NCBI RefSeq assembly: GCF_963259705.1
Contig: NC_081853.1
Span: forward strand, 2,604,001 to 2,668,000
Length of the DNA: 64,000 nucleotides
Reading direction: 5' to 3'
From: Myotis daubentonii
Taxonomy: Eukaryota > Chordata > Mammalia > Chiroptera > Vespertilionidae
Position 1 is the stretch's first letter. Each line of letters starts with the position of its first letter. The position numbers and the translations under genes are program-made. This document shows, one piece after another, positions 10,766 to 21,311 of this stretch. The notes below the pieces were generated by a model. It had not been told where the DNA came from, ran no database searches, and was given only the letters and a program-made list of their open reading frames with translations.

Positions 10766-12304
10766 GAAGCCCACAGGCCTGGCGACGCAGTGACTGGATA
10801 CGTGGTTCTCCAACACGGCTGGGCCCTGACCCCCGGCATTCCCCTCTCATTGGTCTGGAGAGTGGACTGGACATTGGAATTCTGCACGTTTTCCAAGTGG
10901 CTCAGAGGTGCAGCCAGGAGGTGGGCGCTGGCTCAGGGCGTCGCTCAGCACTGGGTCAGCCTGCTTTTCTCCCCGGCATTTTCTCCTCCGGCTGTGGGGT
11001 CATCCTCTGAGCTCCGCCTTCTCATCTGTCACATGGGGATGCGTGGCCCTGTGGGTGGTACGATCCTGAGATGTGAAAGTGCAGGTGTCCCTCGTGGGCA
11101 CTGCTCAGAGGACGGGGCCCCTGCTTGTGTGGCGCTGCAGGCAGGTGGCGTCACCGATGAAGGAGTGGCAGGCCTGGCGCCCGCCGTTTGGGTGCCGTGT
11201 TCACAGCTGCCTTCTGGCGTGGCTTCTGTTATCAGCCCGTCCCCAGGAGGGTAGGAGGCCCTGAAAAGTTAACAATTCTTCCACACTCCAAGCAAAGGCA
11301 GTAGACTGTGGCCTGGACCGAAGCTGGGGTCCTCTCCGAGTTTGGGGTGCGGGCTTGCGAGGCCCAGTGTAGGAATGTGGAGCGGGGCTGCCTGCCCTCG
11401 GCGCCTTTGGAGGTGTGTCATAAGCCACTGTGTCAGGCCTCGCCTGGAGGTGGCACTTGTCCCAGATTCAGCCTCCGCACGATCAGCCATAGTGCCCTGC
11501 TGCAGCCGCCCTGGGATGACGATTCCTTACAGAGGCCGTGTGCTCGGTCTGCGTTAATCTCGTCTCGGGTTCAGTTGGTACTATTGATTCGGTTCTTTTC
11601 AAAGCCCCACGTGGCCCAGGGGCTTCTCTGCGTGGGGTGACATGTCATTCTTCTCATGTGTGAGCTGAGAAGCAAGTGAAAGTATACAATTAATTTGCCT
11701 GCACTTTCTCGGAAATTGTATGCTGGGTTTCTGGGAAATGCTATATGGAACAATATTCAAGCAAATTATTGTTATTTACGGTGCTTTTCCTGCATATTTA
11801 AAGTCAACAATTATGTTCCCTTTCTGCACTTAATGGCCTCCGTACAACAATTTTAGAACCTGGTCAAGTGTTATTACGAAAACCTGTGCTTTGAGCCCGT
11901 GATTCTTGGGAAACCAGTTAACAGAAGTAACAGCCAAGGCCTGCCTCCCAGGGACACCCTCACCTGTCCCTTCCCTCAAGGAAGTGAATTACCTATAGGT
12001 CATTGCCTGTCTCATTTATTTTAGAAAATATAACATCTTTTGTCATCACCGGTGTCGATATTATTAAAATCAAACGGCGAGATCAAATGTGAGTGTCCAG
12101 GATGCTCATATGGCACCTCTGGTGGCCGCTCTGTGGCCTGGAGCCGGGTCCCTTCCTCATCCAGGTGGGCGTGCATGTCCCACCCGTCCGCGCCTTCCCC
12201 AGCCCACACCTCGAAGCAGGGCCTCATTGCCACTCTGTGGCCATGGACCTGAAGGCTCCTGCTGGGAGGCACGTAGTTGTTTCTGAAAGTTCAGAGGCCA
12301 GGCG
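10766..12304. other. Mostly single-copy DNA
   Basis: A possible short MIR core lies at about 11000-11040 (tcatctgtcacatggggatg). Nothing else was recognised. Confidence 0.4.
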
Positions 12305-13722
12305 AGCGTTTGCCCAGGCTCCCAGCCCTGCCCTGGCTCCCAGCCCTGCCCCAGCTCCCAGTCCTGCCCCGGCTCCCAGCCCTGCCCTGGCTCCTGGTTC
12401 TGCCCCGGCTCCTGGCCCTGCCCCGGCTCCCGGCTCTGCCCTGGCTCCTGGTTCTGCCCCGGCTCCTGGCCCTGCCCCGGCTCCCGGCTCTGCCCTGGCT
12501 CCTGGTTCTGCCCCGGCTCCCGGCCCTGCCCTGGCTCCCGGCCCTGCCCTGGTTCCCAGCCCTGCCCCAGCTCCCAGTCCTGCCCCGGCTCCTGGTTCTG
12601 ACCCGGCTCCTGGCCCAGCCCCGGCTCCCAGTCCTGCCCCGGCTCCTGGTTCTGCCCCAGCTCCCAGCCCTGCCCCGGCTTCTGGTTCTGCCCAGGCTCC
12701 TGGACCTGCCCTGGCTCCTGGCCCTGCCCTTGCTCCTGGTTCTGCCTAGGCTCCTGGCCCTGCCCCAGCTCCCAGCCCTGCCCTGGCTCCCAGTCCTGCC
12801 CCGGCTCCTGGTTCTGCCCTGGCTCCTGGCCCAGCCCTGGCTCCCAGTCCTGCTCTGGCTCCTGGTTCTGCCCCAGCTCCCAGCCCTGCCCCAGCTCTCA
12901 GCTCTGCCCTGGCTCCCGGCCATGCCCCAGCTCCTGGTTCTGCCCCGGCTCCTGGCCCAGCCCCGGTTCCCAGCCCTGCCCTGGCTCCCAGCCCTGCCCC
13001 AGCTCCCAGCCCTGCCCCAGCTCCCAGTCCTGCCCCAGCTCCCAGTCCTGCCCCAGCTCCCAGCCCTGCCCCAGCTCCCAGTCCTGCCCCAGCTCCCAGC
13101 CCTGCCCCAGCTCCCAGTCCTGCCCCAGCTCCCAGTCCTGCCCCAGCTCCCAGCCCTGCCCCAGCTCCCAGTCCTGCCCCAGCTCCCAGCCCTGCCCTTG
13201 CTCCCGGCCATGCCCCAGCTCCTGGTTCTGCCCCGGCTCCTGGCCCAGCCCCGGTTCCCAGCCCTGCCCTGGCTCCCAGCCCTGCCCCGGCTCCCAGCCC
13301 TGCCCCAGCTCCCAGTCCTGCCCCAGCTCCCAGTCCTGCCCCAGCTCCCAGCCCTGCCCCAGCTCCCAGTCCTGCCCCAGCTCCCAGTCCTGCCCCAGCT
13401 CCCAGCCCTGCCCCAGCTCCCAGTCCTGCCCCAGCTCCCAGCCCTGCCCCAGCTCCCAGTCCTGCCCCAGCTCCCAGCCCTGCCCTTGCTCCCGGCCATG
13501 CCCCAGCTCCTGGTTCTGCCCCGGCTCCTGGCCCAGCCCCGGCTCCCAGTCCTGCCCCGGCTCCCAGTCCTGCCCCGGCTCCCAGTCCTGCCCCGGCTCC
13601 TGGTTCTATCCCAGCTCACAGTCCTGCTCCGGCTCCTGGTTCTGCCCCAGCTCTTGGTCCCGGTTCCCAGCTCCCGGTTCTGCCTCGGCTCCTGGCCCTG
13701 CCCCGGGCTCCTGGTTTTCGGT
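12305..13722. repeat. 18-bp GC-rich minisatellite (about 78 units) with 288-bp higher-order repeat
   Basis: Units of the type gctcccagtcctgcccca repeat with a strict 18-base period for 1.4 kb. Because 18 is divisible by three, long frames stay open on both strands: 12277-13938 plus (Leu-Pro-rich), 12093-12749 plus (Pro-Ala-Ser-rich) and 12291-13772 minus (Gly-Arg-Ser-rich). A variant landmark, catgccccagctcctggttc, recurs at 12921, 13209 and 13497. The spacing is exactly 288 bases, or 16 units, which indicates block duplication. No start context, splice signals or domain support a gene. Confidence 0.93.
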
Positions 13723-14949
13723 CGGCCGCGCAGATGCTCCGGGTTTGTGAATTTGAAGAGGTCCCACAACATCCCAGTTTCCAGTACTTTGGGTTATGAC
13801 GGTTCAACCAAGAAAACAAGCAGACAAACAAAAAACCCCGAGCAAACCCCCAAAACTAGGCTTTCTCTTTTGAGAAACGAGTCTGGTTTTGCTTATAAAA
13901 TCCCTTGGAGTGTACTACAAAGACACCCTGCTTGCTGAACAATTTTTTAACTACCTTCAAAATTAAAACGACACGGGGGTGGGCTGGAAGGAGAGGCCAC
14001 ACGTGAGGTCGGAGCAGGTGCAGGGATGGCAGCCCCCTGACTCCCTCTTCCTCCAGGGACAGTGTCCACATGTGGCCCCACTGTGTGCAGATGAACTTAA
14101 AAGGAATAAAGCATTTCAGTAGCAGCCAGGATCTCTTTAACCTTTCCTGTCCCCATTTGTAGAAGCGAACTCCTTCAGGAGTTTAGGGTACCTCGTTCCA
14201 TTCCATTTTTATGCATTTACACGGGTAGCCTTTTCTGAGAGTGTTTATTTAGTTTAAAAATTTATCATCAAACGATATTGTATTCTAAGTACCTCCTGCT
14301 TTTTTATTCAGTCTTGATTTTGAGAAAGATACAATGTTAATGCCTATAGCTCTAGCTTTCTTGCTAAGAGTCCTCACAGTATTTCATCATTTGATAACCA
14401 ACTGTTCTTACTGATTCCAGTGTTGATGGACATTTATAATTTAATTTTTATTTCTAGAAACATCTCTGGGCTGCACCAGCTTCCTCAAAGTAGAATTACT
14501 AGGACAGCTGATTGCACTTAGCAAGGTGTGTGGCTCCCCAGGGCAGAGCCAGCCCCACGCCCGCTGGGGAGAGGGCAGTGCCCTGCCTGCCCTCACGGTC
14601 TGTGAGGGGGTCCACTAGCTGGGCCACATCCGAACCTCGAGGTCCTGCGCACCGTAGAGCGGCCCGCAGTTGTGCTGTGTCCGCTTGTTTCGTCCGTTTG
14701 GAGAGGTGGCCCACTACGCTGATTGAGTAGCAAGAGCCTGGTCTGTCACAGGGACAAACACGGGTACAGAAGAAGACATTGCCCAACTAGTCCCGCGGAG
14801 AGCGGAGACGCTCCCAGATGCCAGCAAAGCTGTCCTGCAGGAACCTTTCCCTTTCTCCCTCAGCCCTCACTTCCAAGAGGCTAACAGACCCCCAGAGAGG
14901 AATGCTCAAAGCAGCAGCAGCCACAAATGGAACAAAAGGGAAGAAAACA
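13723..14949. other. Single-copy DNA, nothing recognised
   Basis: No exon or repeat was recognised. The segment from about 14090 to 14470 is AT-rich. Confidence 0.4.
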
Positions 14950-15252
14950 CCCTATATAATAAAAGAGTAAGGTTCAAATTGACCATTCCTCCATGACACC
15001 CACCAGCCAATCAGGAGTGAGTATGCAAATTAACCCAACAAAGATGGTGGGTTATTTTGCATACACTTGGGGATGTGCCCCCGGCAGCCACCGCACACTG
15101 TGTCCACGGGATCCACGCGCCCCCAGCTTGTGGACACAGCCAACTTGGGGCCGCTGGGCTTGGGAGCGTGTCCCCAGCAGCTGGCCAGACATGCCCCTAG
15201 CCCAGTGGACACAATGCAGGGGATCCTCTGCTCATGGGCTGCAGAGGAAACT

Positions 15253-15498
15253 CACCTTTTCTTTTCTTTTTTTAAATATATTTTATTGATTTTTTTACAG
15301 AGAGAGTGGAGAGGGATAGACTGTCAGAAACATTGATGAGAGAGAAACATTGATCAGCTGCCTCCTGCATACTCCCCACTGGGGATGTGCCCCCAATAAG
15401 GTACATGCCCTTAACAGGAATCAAACCTGGGACCCTCAGTCTGTAGGCCGACACTCTAGCCACTGAGCCAAACCAGTTTGAGTGTAAACACCTTTTCT
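15253..15498 (-). mobile_element. Ves-type SINE with 10-bp target duplication
   Basis: An antisense SINE lies at 15263-15488 (tattttattgatttttttac, gaaacattgatgagagag, gatcagctgcctcctgca, ctagccactgagccaaacc). The perfect repeat caccttttct at 15253-15262 and 15489-15498 flanks it. It is inserted inside the Helitron. Confidence 0.93.
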
Positions 15499-15639
15499 GA
15501 CCGCGCATTGGCTAAGATCCCTGTACGCCACCATTTGCAGTGTTCTTGGTAACTTGGGTTATAAGAATCCAAGCAGGTGATCTAGGTTTTTCCACCTCAC
15601 TCCTGGAGGAAAAAATGAAGGTCTGCTGCTGGAGGGACT

Positions 15640-15925
15640 AAGAAATGTCATATCCTGCCCTAGCTGGTTTGGTTCAGTGGATAGAGCCTTGGCCTGCCGA
15701 CCGCAGGGTCTGGGTTTGATTCTGATCAAGGGCACGTACCTAGGTTGCAGGCTCCTCCCTTGTCGGGGCCCAGGTCAGGGCTCATGCAGGAGGCAACCAA
15801 TCAAAGTGTCCCTCTCACATTGATGTTTCTCTCTGTCTCTCCCTCTCTCTTCTACACTCCCTAAAAATCAATGGAAATATATTGTCAGGTGAGGATAAAA
15901 AAGAAAGAAAGAAATGTCATATCCT
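15640..15925 (+). mobile_element. Full-length Ves-type SINE with 17-bp target duplication
   Basis: The SINE at 15657-15908 is flanked by perfect copies of aagaaatgtcatatcct (15640-15656 and 15909-15925). The tRNA-like head keeps an A box (tggttcagtgg, 15670-15680) and a B box (ggtttgattctg, from 15713), the internal RNA polymerase III promoter. The body ends with a CT stretch and an A-rich tail. It is inserted inside the Helitron, so it is younger than the Helitron. Confidence 0.95.
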
Positions 15926-16263
15926 ATGAAAGACACATCTTGAAAATGCCTACAGAAAGTTGTCATTTTTTCATGGTGAAGGGACTGGAGTCCGTGTTGA
16001 TGAAAACACCTTGGCAGCTGCAGTAGCTGGCAGTGGCAGCAGCAGCGGGGTGATGGGGCTGGTGCCTTCCCCTGATCAGCCCATCAGCCCAGTTGCCTCC
16101 TGCAGAGGGAGGCCAGACTGTGTCTTAGGCCCGCTCCCCATGGGGAATGGGCCTAAGCCATCAGTAGGACATCCCCTGAGGGCTCCCAGTCTGTGAGAGG
16201 GGGCAGGCTGGGCTGAGGGACCCCCCCCCCTCAGTGCACGAATTTCATGCACTGGGCCTCTAG

Positions 16264-17254
16264 TCTCAGAATAAGAGGGAGGACGGGCAGTTTCGCTGTT
16301 CCTTCCCATCCTGGGGTGGTGTGTGCATCTGGCCATATGCGGCCCGGCAACTGGTGGGGCAAGAGGAGTGTCAGTCAGTGGGAGAGATGCCAACTGTCTG
16401 AACGGGCAACCCCTGGCACTGCCTTCCTCTCCATCATCTGGAGAATGCTGGAAGGCGCAAGAATGTAGGTTCCAAATAGGAATTAGTGCCTGTTTTCTGT
16501 CTCGTTTATTTTCAGAAACCTTTTTGAACTTTTGAACTGCTAGTACCCATGGGCATGTGCAGGGGAGTTGACAAATAAAGATAATGTTGATGTGAGTACA
16601 ATTTCTTTCATATGTCACTAGAGAAGCATGTGAGTTCCAGATAAGCTTTTCTTAAAAATAAAATTAAATGTCAGAGTCTTTGGAGTGAGGGTCAGGAGGA
16701 CTCTAGTACTGACAGGGTCCTTAGGCCTTGGACCACTGAAGAGAAATTCCAGCTGACGAAGTGCTGGTGTGTGTGTGGCGGGAGGCCCCCTGCGTTCATT
16801 GCCTTAGATTTCTTCCCCGTGTGTTCTATTAAACCCTCTACTCATTATTGTAATTTTACTTTCTGTTTTTGTCTGTTTGGGTCATTTTCTAACTCCTCAG
16901 TGTATTGAAAATATGTCTTCATATTATACAACACATATTATGCATATGGGAATGTGTTCTTTTCTTAACAACTTCTGGAATAAAAACTCAGCTTCTGTTA
17001 CTTCCCAAGTATCTTTTGAAAATCTGAGGTTTTTATTCAGATAAAAGTAAACATGAAACAACAATTGTAAGGCAATTAAAGAAACAGAAAAGACCTATGC
17101 TTTATAAATACCCAGTTTTAAGATTGTTCTTTAAAATTTTGAAATAAATGGCTTTATTGCATTTATGTCATAATCCTGGGTTGAATCAACATCTGATATC
17201 GACAAGATTTACTTCAGGATTGAAGAAAGAGCATAATATTTCACTTGCTTGCCA
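16264..17254. other. AT-rich single-copy DNA
   Basis: No gene or repeat family was recognised between the Helitron and the L1. Confidence 0.4.
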
Positions 17255-17762
17255 AAAATCTTTTAATTAAATTATAGCTGACATGCAATATTGTAGTAGT
17301 TTTAGGTATATAACAGTGATTTGACCTTTATATGCTTTATGACATCATCACCATGATAAATCTAGTACCCAGCTGTTACCAAACAAAGTTATTATTCAAC
17401 CCACAACCATTTTGGTGTTTGGGACAGCACTTCAATCAACTTAGCCACCTGGCCAGGGCCAAATTCTCGGTGCTATGCATTACATCCCTGTCACCTAATG
17501 TATACGTAGGAGTTAGTACCTCTTATTCTCCTTCACCTGTTTCACTCGTCCTCCCCTCTGGCAACCATCAGTTTATTCTCTGTATCTTTGAGTCTCTTTC
17601 ATTTGTCCCTTCGTTTTGTTTATATAGATTCCCCATATAAGTGAAATGATATGGTATTTGTCTTTCGCTGTCTGACATTTCGCTAACATAATATCCTCTA
17701 GGTCCATCCATGCTGTCGCAAATGGTGAGATTTCATTCTTTTTAGTTCCACTGTGTATGTGT
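17255..17762 (-). mobile_element. L1 LINE 3' end, first fragment
   Basis: The plus strand reads the antisense L1 3' region: attatagctgacatgcaata, tagttttaggtatataacag, then ccccatataagtgaaatgat and ggtccatccatgctgtcgc. It continues at 20072-20249 and 22129-22270, and later insertions explain the gaps. The region is 3' UTR to ORF2 C-terminus and carries no usable frame. Confidence 0.85.
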
Positions 17763-17763
17763 A

Positions 17764-17889
17764 CAGGGTGTCCTAAAAATGTATACACACACTTTGAATA
17801 ATTATAAAATCCAGTGTTTATTAAAATACTTCATTTTCAAAATTGAGTTATTAGCTGCTTGTGTGTGTATACATTTTTGGGGACACCCT
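17764..17889. mobile_element. Mariner-like MITE
   Basis: Terminal inverted repeats are cagggtgtcctaaaaatgta on the left and tacatttttggggacaccct on the right. They are about 126 bases apart, with TA at 17762-17763 and about 17889-17890 as the expected target duplication. It is too short to encode a transposase. It sits inside the L1. Confidence 0.82.
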
Positions 17890-17890
17890 A

Positions 17891-18004
17891 CATATATATA
17901 TACGTATATATATAAATAATATAAATATAAATATAAATATAAATATAAAAAATATAAATATAAATATAAATATAAATATAAATATAAATATATAAATATA
18001 TATG
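17891..18004. repeat. (TATAAA)n simple repeat
   Basis: An AT-rich array of tataaa/aatata hexamers. Tyr/Leu/Ile-rich frames across it on the minus strand are artefacts. Confidence 0.92.
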
Positions 18005-18830
18005 TAAAAGCCAAGTGACCGGAATGCCAGATCAGCCATAACTACCGTTGCTATGTCGCGCACTGCAGCCGGCCAACTGGTCCAATTCGGGGGTAGGCCC
18101 TCCCCCAGCCAGCCCAGCCCATGATTGCCCCCCCCCCCCCCAATCAGGGGCGAGGCTGACCGGCCAACCTCCCGCGTCCCCTCCCCCCTGCCGGCCAGCC
18201 GGATTGGCCCCCACAGAGATCGGGCCTAAACTGGCAGTCAGACATCCCTCTTGCCATCTGGGACTGCTGGCTCCTAACCGCCTACCTGCCTGCCTGCCTG
18301 ATTGCCCCTAACTGCCTCTGCTGGCCGGTCTGATCACCCTTAACTGCCCTCCCTTGCCAGCTTGGTTGCCCCCAACTGCCCTCCCCTGCCAGCAAATTTG
18401 GTTCTGATTGGTTGGTTTCTATGCCAGTCAGCGTCAAAAGCTCCGCCTCCTAGGCAGCCATTGACTCCTCACATTTCACCCAGATTTGGTTCTGATTGGT
18501 CAGTTTCTATGCCAGTCGGTGACTCCGGGCCTATTTCTGGGCCTGATCAGAGAGGCGGGGCTGATCAGCAGCCCCTGTGGAGGCCCGGAGAGAAACAGAG
18601 GTGCGGCTGCTGGCAAAGCCCGGGGAGAAAGAGAGAGGCAACAGCTGATCAACAGCTGCCACAGAGGCTGTGGATCAGACCCTGCCTCTCTCTTTAAGCC
18701 TAATCCACAACCCCCTTGGCAGTCAGTGCTGGGTCGCCACAGCAACCCAGCACTGACTGCAGGAATGACTTCAGGTGTTCACTCAAGCATTCGGTTGGTC
18801 ATTATGGACCCTTGGTTTTGATATCTTAGG
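17992..18830 (+). mobile_element. Helitron-derived segment with duplicated CCAAT-rich block
   Basis: The left end (atatgtaaaagccaagtgac, then gttgctatgtcgcgcactg) matches the HeliBat 5' subterminal pattern. Further in come gcagtcagacatccctcttg and cctgcctgcctgcctgattg, as in neighbouring Helitrons. No CTAG terminus was found at the right, so the 3' limit is approximate. The block tttggttctgattggt plus about 25 bases occurs at about 18390 and again at about 18484, each with an inverted CCAAT (attgg). The inverted pair cagtcagtgctgggt / acccagcactgactg flanks about 18740. Confidence 0.6.
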
Positions 18831-18940
18831 AGTACATGCTACATATCTATAATGTGTAAATGTATATGTAGGTGTGTATGTGTGTTATATATACATATAC
18901 ATATATGCATAATATTCATATATACATAATATACATATAT
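18831..18940. repeat. AT/GT simple-repeat tract
   Basis: atatatacatatatgcat-type low-complexity sequence between Helitron pieces. Confidence 0.75.
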
Positions 18941-19389
18941 ACAAAAATTTGTGCACTCGGGGGGGGGTCCCTCAGCCAGGCCTGTGCCCTCTCGCAGTCT
19001 GGGACCCCTTGGGGGATGACCACCTGCTGGCTTAGGCCTGCTCCCTGGGGGGACTGGGCCTAAGCTGGCAGTCAGACATCCCTCTGGCAGCCTGGGAGCC
19101 CTCGAGGGATGTCCACTTGCCAGCGGGGATCAGGCCTAAGCTGCAGTCGGACATCCTTAGCGCTGTTGAGGTGGCGGGAGAGGCTCCCACCACCACCACT
19201 GTGCTGGCAGCAGTCAGCCTGGCTTGTGGCTGAGTAGAGCTCCCCCTGTAGGAGCGCACTGACCACCAGGGGGCAGCTCCTGCATTGAGTGACTTCCCCC
19301 TGGTGGTCAGTGTGTGTCATAGTGACCAGTCAATTCCAGTCGTTCTGCTGTTAGGGTCAGTTTGCATATTACCCTTTTACTATATAGGA
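18941..19389 (-). mobile_element. HeliBat-type Helitron, reverse, 3' tip missing
   Basis: Read on the minus strand, the 5' end is TCCTATATAGTAAAAGGG at 19389. The sequence then passes through ctgaccaccagggggaag-like inverted repeats (19264 and 19304 regions), the gatgtccgactgcagcttag block and gagggacccccccc to the hairpin half gtgcacaaatttttgt. The last bases expected after the hairpin (gggcctctag) are absent, so the 3' tip is truncated. It abuts the next Helitron directly. Confidence 0.87.
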
Positions 19390-19982
19390 TAGAGGCCTGG
19401 TACATGGTTGGGGGCTGGCTGGTTTGCCCTGAAGGGTGTCCCGGATCAGGGTGGGGGTCCCGCTGGGGTGCCTAGCCAGCCTGGGTGAAGGGTTGAGGGC
19501 TGTTTTTAGACTGGCCACACCCCCTTCAGGGTGGGGGTCCACACTGGAGTGCCTGGTCAGCCTGAGTGAGGGGCTGAGGTTCGTTTTCAGGCTGGCCACA
19601 CCCCCTTCAGGGAGGGGGGTCCTGCTGGTGTGCTTGGCCAGCCTGGGTGAGGGGCTGATGGCTGTTTTCAGGCTGGCCACAGCCCCCAGCCACCCAAGCT
19701 CCCAGTGGAGGCTGGCTGGAAGCAGGTAACTGGAATTTATTTAGCTTCTATAATTGACACTTTGTTGCCTTGAGCAGAGGCCACACACAGCTGGCCAGGG
19801 TAGGCGGGAAGCTTGGCTTCCTCCATCGCCGGGGCAACCAAGCCTCCTGCTTGCTCCAGCTCCTTGGCTGCTGGCCGCCATCTTGGTTGGGTTAATTTGC
19901 ATATAGTCGCTCTGATTGGCTGGTGGGCATGGCTTGGGGCATAGCGGAGTTGCGGTCAATTTGCATGTTTCTCTTTTATTAG

Positions 19983-19983
<1 letters not shown>
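19390..19983 (-). mobile_element. Helitron, reverse, abutting the previous one
   Basis: The minus-strand 5' end is TCTAATAAAAGAGAAACATG at 19983, followed by caaattgaccgcaactccgc and later aagatggcggccagcagcc. The 3' end is ccaggcctcta at 19390. The inner half is a three-copy tandem repeat. The left border coincides base-for-base with the 5' border of the neighbouring Helitron. Confidence 0.82.
19449..19695. repeat. About 80-bp tandem triplication inside Helitron
   Basis: Three copies of ggtgggggtcc, then gtgcctggtcagcctg, gaggggctgagg and tttcaggctggccacaccccc recur about every 80-87 bases, with moderate divergence. Confidence 0.85.

Positions 19984-20071
<88 letters not shown>
19984..20071. 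repeat. (TA)n(CA)n compound microsatellite
   Basis: About 38 bases of ta are followed by about 40 bases of ca, then a short ta tail. Confidence 0.95.
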
Positions 20072-20249
20072 TATAGTCTTTATACATCTATCTGTTGGTG
20101 GATACCTGGGTTGCCTTTCTATCTTGGCTATTATAAATAATGCTGCAGTGAACATAAGGATGCATATGTCTTTCCAAATCAGTCTTTTTATCTTCTCAGA
20201 TGAATACTCAGTTGTAGAATTGCTGGTTCTTAAGCTGTTTTTATTTTTA
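20072..20249 (-). mobile_element. L1 LINE, second fragment
   Basis: ctatctgttggtggatacctg, cttggctattataaataatg and tcttaagctgtttttatttt continue the antisense L1 from 17762. The sequence breaks at 20249/20250 and resumes at 22129 (agaggaccctccatactggt). Confidence 0.88.
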
Positions 20250-20936
20250 ATAGAAGCCCAGTGCATGAAATTCATGCATTCCCTCACCCCGGCCTGCACC
20301 CTCTTGCAATCCTGGACCTTTGGGGGGATGTCTGACTGCTGGTTTAGGCCTGATCCTGAGGATTGGGCCTAACTGGCAGTTGGACATCCCTCTCGCAATC
20401 CGGGACCACTGGCTCCTGTTTGCCTGCCTGCCGAATTACCACTAGCCACTTGCCTGCCTGCCTGATTTTGCCCCTAGAACTCAAGCTTCTTCTTTTTTTA
20501 TTTTTAATACTTATATTCTTCATTAATTTTTATTTTAAAATTAAAGCTTCTTGAGAACATGAGGTGTTTAACATTATTCCATATTCCTTATAGAGAGCTG
20601 AGCATGGTAAACACAGAAAATACTTAATACTTATGGGCTTCTATATAAACACTCTCTTACCAGGAATGTTTTAACAGGCAGTCTCCAAACACTTGAACTG
20701 GAAAACCTAAAAGTAGAGTGCCCAGATTTCAGGCATCAGGTGCTATTAGCAGGATTTCTATCCCAATTAAATCTAATTCTGAGCTCTCAACAGTCTGGAC
20801 AAACTTCCCTTCACTATCTCCAAAGTTTCTTATTTGTCACTGTCCCATTTTCCTCCTCTTCAAACCAAGGTAACAAATGAAACCTTTACTTCTAATCTTC
20901 CTCATGCAAGGGAACAGCAAACCTCAATCGAAATAA

Positions 20937-21082
20937 TTTCCCGCCAGAAGTCATATCCAAATACTGCAAGGCTGAGGACTACAGGGCTGACTATGTACAT
21001 GCGCAATAACAGGCTCACATTCTAGCGGTAGGAGCCCAGGCGTCCTCCACAATCCCACAATCCTCTGGCCGCATACTTCCGG
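20937..21082 (+). promoter_or_regulatory. Putative captured housekeeping promoter motifs
   Basis: A TATA-less stretch carries an E2F-type TTTCCCGCC (20937-20945), an NRF-1-like CATGCGCA (20998-21005) and an ETS-type ACTTCCGG (21075-21082) within 150 bases. They lie upstream of an ATG at 21228. This triad is typical of housekeeping and mitochondrial-gene promoters. Activity is inferred from motifs only. Confidence 0.5.
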
Positions 21083-21227
21083 TTTCTCTAGCTCCTTCTT
21101 AAATGGTGTTTCCTTCAGTCTAGTTGCAAGTCCAGGGCCTCTAGTTGGAGAGGATTTTTCTGTTCTTTGAGGTTGATAGCTATTTACTATTTGGAATCAG
21201 TGAAGTTTCGGGAGCACAGCCGCTGCC

Positions 21228-21311
21228 ATGAACATGTCGGTCCTGAGCGCACTCATGAAACAACTGCCCATTCAGTCCCCGGCTGGCGCCTCCTGGTTCG
21301 CAATGAGAAAG
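21228..21311 (+). pseudogene. Putative captured first coding exon, gene not identified
   Basis: An ATG at 21228 in fair context (gctgccatga) opens a 28-codon phase-0 reading beginning MNMSVLSALMKQLPIQSPAG. It ends at gagaaag before GTACTG (21312-21317), a plausible splice donor. The motif-rich region lies 150-290 bases upstream. It sits inside the Helitron and opposite to it in strand, the arrangement expected for a captured promoter plus first exon. I do not recognise the peptide. It could be the start of a small mitochondrial or housekeeping protein, or chance. If captured it is probably a partial copy of an intact parental gene elsewhere. Confidence 0.4.

Larger units (their letters stand above)
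14950..16263 (+). mobile_element. HeliBat-type Helitron with two nested Ves SINEs
   Basis: The 5' end is ccctatataataaaagagtaag, followed by typical subterminal sequence (caaattgaccattcc, caatcaggag, caaagatggtggg). The 3' end carries a palindrome at about 16128-16155 (aggcccgctccccatgggg and its partner), gagggacccccc, the hairpin gtgcacgaatttcatgcac and terminal CTAG at 16260-16263. Two SINEs (15263-15488 and 15657-15908) lie inside, each with its own target duplication. Without them the element would be about 0.8 kb. The piece between the SINEs (15489-15639) may be captured DNA, which is not proven. Confidence 0.8.

Noticed and set aside
12277..13938. 553-codon plus-strand frame and 493-codon minus-strand frame as proline-rich or RS-rich proteins
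   Set aside because: Both are translations of an 18-bp minisatellite. The period is a multiple of three, so openness is expected on both strands. There are no domains, splice signals or non-repeat coding flanks.
15670..15725. A tRNA gene, because A and B boxes are present
   Set aside because: The boxes belong to the tRNA-derived head of a Ves SINE with a CT-rich body, A-rich tail and target duplication. The same applies to 58380-58433.
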